Part shown: positions 14,890-17,868 of the stretch, piece by piece
How positions within the stretch are numbered: the first letter of the stretch is position 1
How the letters are laid out: the number at the start of each line of letters is the position of its first letter
DNA from: SURF-32 sp964648365
Lineage (GTDB): Bacteria > Planctomycetota > Phycisphaerae > UBA1845
Direction of reading: 5' to 3'
DNA length: 17,868 nt
NCBI GenBank assembly: GCA_964648365.1
Contig: CAZYLK010000129.1
Span: 1-17,868 of the forward strand
The notes under the pieces: generated by a model
The model's database searches: none
The model's input: only the letters and a program-made list of their open reading frames with translations
Told to the model about the DNA's origin: nothing
Position numbers and translations under genes: made by a program

Positions 14890-15086
14890 GCCGCGGGGTG
14901 GCAGGCTTGCTGCGCGTGGGGAGCGGGCGCGACGGGCCACCGCGCCGCCGGGGCCTGGGAGATCACGCGCAGCGTAGAGGGTTCGCAGCCGAACTCCGCC
15001 GCAGCTCTGGCACCGGCGGGGCGGGCGTCGGGGCACACCTGGGTTCCCGTTCTGCTCACGTGAGCGTCCGTCGAGGTCTTGCTCAT
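14886..15086 (-). CDS. Small hypothetical protein, 66 aa, coupled to both neighbours
   Basis: Its ATG (15086) overlaps the TGA of the DoxX-like gene as ATGA, and its own TGA overlaps the ATG of the DedA fusion gene in the same way. By my count about 83% of its codons end in G or C, as expected for a coding frame in this genome. The translation begins MSKTSTDAHVSRTGTQVCPD and is rich in Ala, Pro and Arg. It has three cysteines (C18, C34, C62), no TM segment and no signal peptide. I do not recognise a family. The double overlap is the main argument that it is real; the alternative is that the 193-nt spacer is open by chance in GC-rich DNA. It would be made by translational coupling in a three-gene operon. 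Confidence 0.5.
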   Translation of the reverse strand: MSKTSTDAHVSRTGTQVCPDARPAGARAAAEFGCEPSTLRVISQAPAARWPVAPAPHAQQACHPAA

Positions 15087-15556
15087 GCAGCCGATCCGCG
15101 TCCCTCCGCGTTGTGCCGCTGCGGCCCCCGCGCCTGTGCGAAGAATGGCAGCGCACGACGGTGTATCATCAGCAACAGCGCGCTGCAGGCAAAGACCACC
15201 AGCGCCAGGACAAAAAGCAGGCCGCCGTCGTCATTGACCACGATGCCGAGTTTCGTCAGATGGCTGACGATGGCGCCGGTAATGATTGCCAGGGCCAGTA
15301 ACGCGCCCCACGCCACAGTCCCGGGCATCAGCAACAGCACACAGGCGACCAACTCGGCCGCGCCGGAACCGATCCGGCCCCACGGCTCCATGCCAAGTTG
15401 CGTGAATATGTACACCGACTCGGCGGCGGCTGTAAACTTGAAAATCAGCGTCTGTCCCAGAATGACCGCCGCGACGATCCGCAGCACCCAGCTCGCGGCG
15501 GCGGCGCCGCGGCCATGGCCGGCCGCGCAGGCGGGGCGTGTCAGTGGCTCTTCCAT
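15083..15556 (-). CDS. DoxX-like membrane protein, 157 aa
   Basis: Four TM helices (about 23-43, 64-80, 83-101, 112-131) with the DoxX pattern: RIVAAVILGQTLIFKF in helix 1, a YIFTQLGMEPWGRIGSGAAELVACVLLL stretch leading into helix 2, and a SHLTKLGI turn after helix 3. DoxX-like proteins are small quinone- or redox-associated membrane proteins, in some organisms working with thiol or superoxide enzymes; the role of this one is unknown. The start ATG 15556 has a GGAG about ten bases upstream. It is the first gene of a minus-strand operon with the 66-aa ORF and the DedA-ATP-grasp protein, and is divergent from the rRNA methyltransferase gene. Confidence 0.82.
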   Translation of the reverse strand: MEEPLTRPACAAGHGRGAAAASWVLRIVAAVILGQTLIFKFTAAAESVYIFTQLGMEPWGRIGSGAAELVACVLLLMPGTVAWGALLALAIITGAIVSHLTKLGIVVNDDGGLLFVLALVVFACSALLLMIHRRALPFFAQARGPQRHNAEGRGSAA

Positions 15557-15604
15557 GTCTTCTACTCCAATTCAGAAAGTTCAGGCACGATGTTGGTCGG
15601 TCAC

Positions 15605-15632
15605 GGTACGGCGTCCTGACGCCCCGGTACGG
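15605..15632. promoter_or_regulatory. Candidate operator in the DoxX/methyltransferase divergent region
   Basis: GGTACGG is directly repeated at 15605-15611 and 15626-15632 around the inverted repeat GGCGTCCTGACGCC (15610-15623). A further hairpin, CGGGG-TACG-CCCCG, lies near 15680. Symmetry in a divergent intergenic region suggests a protein-binding site, but no regulator gene is nearby and no clear -35/-10 pair was found. Confidence 0.3.
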
Positions 15633-15729
15633 AAGATTGAGCCTTGTCGACGTACGATCCCTGCTGATCGGTCGGTTTTGCGGGGTACGCCCCGTGCGTC
15701 GCCTTGCAGGGGCGCGCGACCCCACGAAA

Positions 15730-16308
15730 ATGCCCGACGTGACCATGACGCCGGAGAAACCCTTCGTATCGCGCGGGGGCGAGAAGCTTGATCATGCCCT
15801 GACGGAACTCGCGGTCGATGTGTCGGATCTCGTCTGCGCGGATCTCGGCAGCCACGTCGGCGGCTTTGTCGATTGCCTCTTGCGCCGCGGTGCGGCGAAG
15901 GTTTACAGCATCGACACCTCGTACGGCACGCTGGCGTGGACGCTGCGTCGCGATCCGCGGGTGATCGTCATGGAGCGGACGAACGCCCTCCACGCGAAGC
16001 TGCCGGAATGCGTGGACCTGGTGACGATCGACGTCGGGTGGACGAAGCAATCGAAGGTGCTGGAGACGGCGGCTGCGATGCTGCGAAGCGGCGGTCGCGT
16101 GGTGACGCTGATCAAGCCGCACTACGAAGCGAGGCCGGATCAGCTTGTCGGAGGTGTGCTGCCGGTCGATGTGGCTGCGGCCGTGGTGGACGACGTGTTG
16201 CGGGACGTGGCGGCGGCCGGTTGGGATGTCGAAGCGTCGTGCGAAAGTCCCATCGCGGGGCACGGCGGCAACCGGGAGTGGTTTGCGCGGCTGGCAAGAC
16301 GTGGGTGA
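15730..16308 (+). CDS. TlyA/FtsJ-type rRNA 2'-O-methyltransferase without S4 domain
   Basis: Predicted SAM-dependent ribose methyltransferase of the TlyA group. From ATG 15730 the protein is 192 aa. FVSRGGEKLDHAL (12-24) is the stretch that directly follows the S4 RNA-binding domain in normal TlyA (about 240-270 aa), so the S4 part is absent. The SAM site is ADLGSHVGGF (37-46), followed by VYSIDTSYGTLAWTLRRDPRV (58-78) with E82-R-x-N85. The FtsJ-type K-D-K-E set can be placed at K19, D101 (IDVGW), K129 (LIKPHYE) and E183 (GNREW). Some positions differ from the family norm, for example GSH where GAST is usual, and IDVGWT where IDVSFI is usual. ATG 15745 is an alternative start. The frame is open to 15538, but that region does not encode an S4-like sequence. 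The propeller gene starts 29 nt downstream. Confidence 0.85.
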   Translation: MPDVTMTPEKPFVSRGGEKLDHALTELAVDVSDLVCADLGSHVGGFVDCLLRRGAAKVYSIDTSYGTLAWTLRRDPRVIVMERTNALHAKLPECVDLVTIDVGWTKQSKVLETAAAMLRSGGRVVTLIKPHYEARPDQLVGGVLPVDVAAAVVDDVLRDVAAAGWDVEASCESPIAGHGGNREWFARLARRG

Positions 16309-16337
16309 CTTGACGGCGTCCGGCGGGCGGGAGCAAC

Positions 16338-17868
16338 ATGAACGCGATGCCTCACGGAACCAGTGACGCCTCCCTGCGACCCGCGGCGGAGTCTGAAGGA
16401 AATGCGCAGCGGCTGCGCGTACGCCCTGCCGTGGTGATGGTGCTGATTTTCTGGTCTGCGTTCCTCGCGCTCGGCGCCCTGGACGTGCCGATGTACGTTC
16501 GGTTTCTGATCCGCGCGGGCGTGATCGGGGTCTTCGTGCTCGTGTTCGCCGGCTGGTGGTTGACTCGGCGGGCCGTGCCGCGTGGCGATCGGTTCCTCGT
16601 CATCGGCGTTGCGTTGGCCGCGGCGGTTGCCTTCACGCTCCCGGCGGACCCGTCTGTGCTTGCGGCCGCGTTCCTGTTCCTGGCCGTGCCGTATCTTCTG
16701 ACCGTGTGGACGGCGTGGCTCGTCTGGACGCGCCCGCGGTCGGACCGTCTCCGCCGCAACGGGATGATCACATTCGCGGCGATCGCCGTGGCGCCGGTCT
16801 GCCTCGTTCGGATGGACGGGCTGCGTGGCACCGGGGAGGCCGACTTTCATTGGCGATGGTCGCCCACGGCCGAGGAGACGTTTCTGGGTCTTGCCGGCTC
16901 CGGCAGCGATCGGCCCAGCGCTTCTGCGGGCGAGCGTTCGGCCGAAACCCCGACATCCGCCGTCTGGCCCGGATTTCGCGGCCCCGATCGTGACGGTGTC
17001 GTCCGCGGCGCGTCCATTGCGACGAACTGGACCGAGTCGCCACCGGCGCGGCTGTGGCAGCGGCGGATCGGTCCCGGTTGGTCGTCCATGGCGATCGTAG
17101 GCGACCGGCTCTTCACGCAGGATCAGCGCGGCGATTTGGAGACGGTCATCTGCCTGGACGCCGGCACGGGCGACGACGTGTGGGTCCACACCGATGCCTG
17201 CCGATTCGACGAGGCGATGGGCGGTCCGGGTCCGCGGGCGACGCCGACGGTTGCAGATGGTCGTGTGTATGCACTCGGAGCGATGGGGGTACTGAACTGT
17301 CTTGACGCCGCCACGGGCGCCCGTCGCTGGTCGGCCGACATTCGCGTCGCCTCGGGGGCGGAGCCGCCGATGTGGGGCTATTCGGCGTCGCCGCTGGTGG
17401 CGGATGGCCGCGTCATCGTCTTTGCGGGTGGCGGCGGCGGCTCAGGTCTGCTGGCTTATGACGCAGACAACGGGACACTCGCCTGGACCGCCCCGGCCGG
17501 CAATCACGGCTATTCGTCGCCGCACCTGGCGCGGTTGGGCGGCGTGCCGCAGGTGATCATGCTGAGCAACGACCGGCTGGCGGCGTTCGACCCGGCGACC
17601 GGCGCCGTGCTCTGGTCGCACCCCGCGCCACCCGAAGCACAAGGCCAGCCGGTGGTGCAGCCGCTGATGCTCGATGAATCCCGCATCGTCATTTCGTACG
17701 CGCCTGACGCGGGAACGTCTCTGCTGCGCGCCGCGTTCAGCGAGACCGACACGAAGTGGCGCGTCGAAACCGCGTGGCAGTCGCGCGGGATGAAGCCCTT
17801 CTTTAACGACTTTGTCGCTCGCGACGGCTACCTGTACGGCTTCGACGGCGCGATCTTCTGCTGTCTCG
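16338..17868 (+). CDS. Multi-TM protein with PQQ-like (BamB-type) beta-propeller, 3'-incomplete
   Basis: ATG 16338 follows GGGAG at a good distance and opens a frame of 510 codons with no stop before the window ends. Residues 31-157 contain about five TM helices (31-50, 53-75, 85-101, 108-130, 143-157). A linker (160-208) leads into an extracytoplasmic WD40/PQQ-like propeller starting at WPGFRGPDRDG (210-220). Blade motifs recur as LDAGTGDDVWVH (273-284), LDAATGARRWSA (322-333), YDADNGTLAWTA (374-385) and FDPATGAVLWSH (417-428). This A-x-TG-x-x-x-W repeat is the PQQ/BamB type. Such proteins are very common in Planctomycetes and mostly lack a known function; the residues for PQQ-dehydrogenase catalysis are not evident here. 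It is probably cotranscribed with the methyltransferase gene, but a functional link is doubtful. Confidence 0.88.
   Translation, partial: MNAMPHGTSDASLRPAAESEGNAQRLRVRPAVVMVLIFWSAFLALGALDVPMYVRFLIRAGVIGVFVLVFAGWWLTRRAVPRGDRFLVIGVALAAAVAFTLPADPSVLAAAFLFLAVPYLLTVWTAWLVWTRPRSDRLRRNGMITFAAIAVAPVCLVRMDGLRGTGEADFHWRWSPTAEETFLGLAGSGSDRPSASAGERSAETPTSAVWPGFRGPDRDGVVRGASIATNWTESPPARLWQRRIGPGWSSMAIVGDRLFTQDQRGDLETVICLDAGTGDDVWVHTDACRFDEAMGGPGPRATPTVADGRVYALGAMGVLNCLDAATGARRWSADIRVASGAEPPMWGYSASPLVADGRVIVFAGGGGGSGLLAYDADNGTLAWTAPAGNHGYSSPHLARLGGVPQVIMLSNDRLAAFDPATGAVLWSHPAPPEAQGQPVVQPLMLDESRIVISYAPDAGTSLLRAAFSETDTKWRVETAWQSRGMKPFFNDFVARDGYLYGFDGAIFCCL

Noticed and set aside
14188..15063. 291-aa plus-strand open frame
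   Set aside because: Antisense of the DedA-ATP-grasp gene, with low-complexity Gln/Gly/Arg composition.
15538..15729. Upstream extension of the methyltransferase that could have held an S4 domain
   Set aside because: The translated sequence has no S4 features and overlaps the divergent DoxX-like start.

Overview
The window (17,868 nt, GC-rich, with a run of exactly 100 Ns at 13791-13890) looks like part of a scaffold from a planctomycete, most likely Phycisphaerae or a relative. The evidence is a C-terminal dockerin-like pair of calcium loops on a secreted-type repeat protein, a PEP-CTERM-like sorting tail, a membrane-anchored PQQ-type beta-propeller of the kind abundant in Planctomycetes, and a PocR-GAF-SpoIIE signalling protein. 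This assignment is an inference from protein style; no rRNA or other marker gene is present.

Layout. 1-1826 (+): a 5'-incomplete repeat protein with dockerin-like ending, then a secreted 301-aa autotransporter-style beta-repeat protein, closed by a perfect 12-bp terminator hairpin at 1885-1912. 1945-3345 (-): a membrane diguanylate cyclase. 3710-6576 (+): an M42 aminopeptidase whose stop overlaps the GTG start of a PocR-GAF-PP2C (SpoIIE-type) phosphatase. 6577-6934: a gene-free stretch filled with 7/8-nt tandem repeats in both orientations. 6935-8020 (+): an HhH-GPD DNA glycosylase. 8014-8156: two arrays of exact 7-nt period (core CGAA/CGAAT). 8177-9565 (+): a membrane-anchored SGNH hydrolase. 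9617-10351 (-): a PEP-CTERM-like protein.

10532-13477 (minus strand, read right to left): an SxtJ-family membrane protein, a NodU/CmcH/TobZ-type carbamoyltransferase, and a small zinc-ribbon protein carrying a DUF5989 (SxtK-like) tail. With the SGNH hydrolase (an SxtL-like role) these are the four protein types of the sxtI-J-K-L set known from saxitoxin clusters and found more widely in non-toxin genomes. Nothing else needed for saxitoxin is present, so the likely job is carbamoylation of some glycan, lipid-linked sugar or metabolite at the membrane. A 31-bp-period array of hairpins (six copies) lies between the SxtJ and carbamoyltransferase genes.

13634-15556 (minus strand): a DoxX-like membrane protein, a 66-aa ORF that overlaps both neighbours by ATGA, and a DedA (VTT) membrane domain fused to an ATP-grasp domain interrupted by the 100-N assembly gap. 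15730-17868 (+): a TlyA/FtsJ-type rRNA 2'-O-methyltransferase lacking the usual S4 domain, followed by a multi-TM protein with a PQQ-like beta-propeller that runs off the window.

The strongest leads are the dispersed SxtI/J/K/L-like carbamoylation module with its internal hairpin array, the double-ATGA small ORF, the DedA-ATP-grasp fusion, and the two unrelated short-tandem-repeat families that flank the DNA glycosylase gene.
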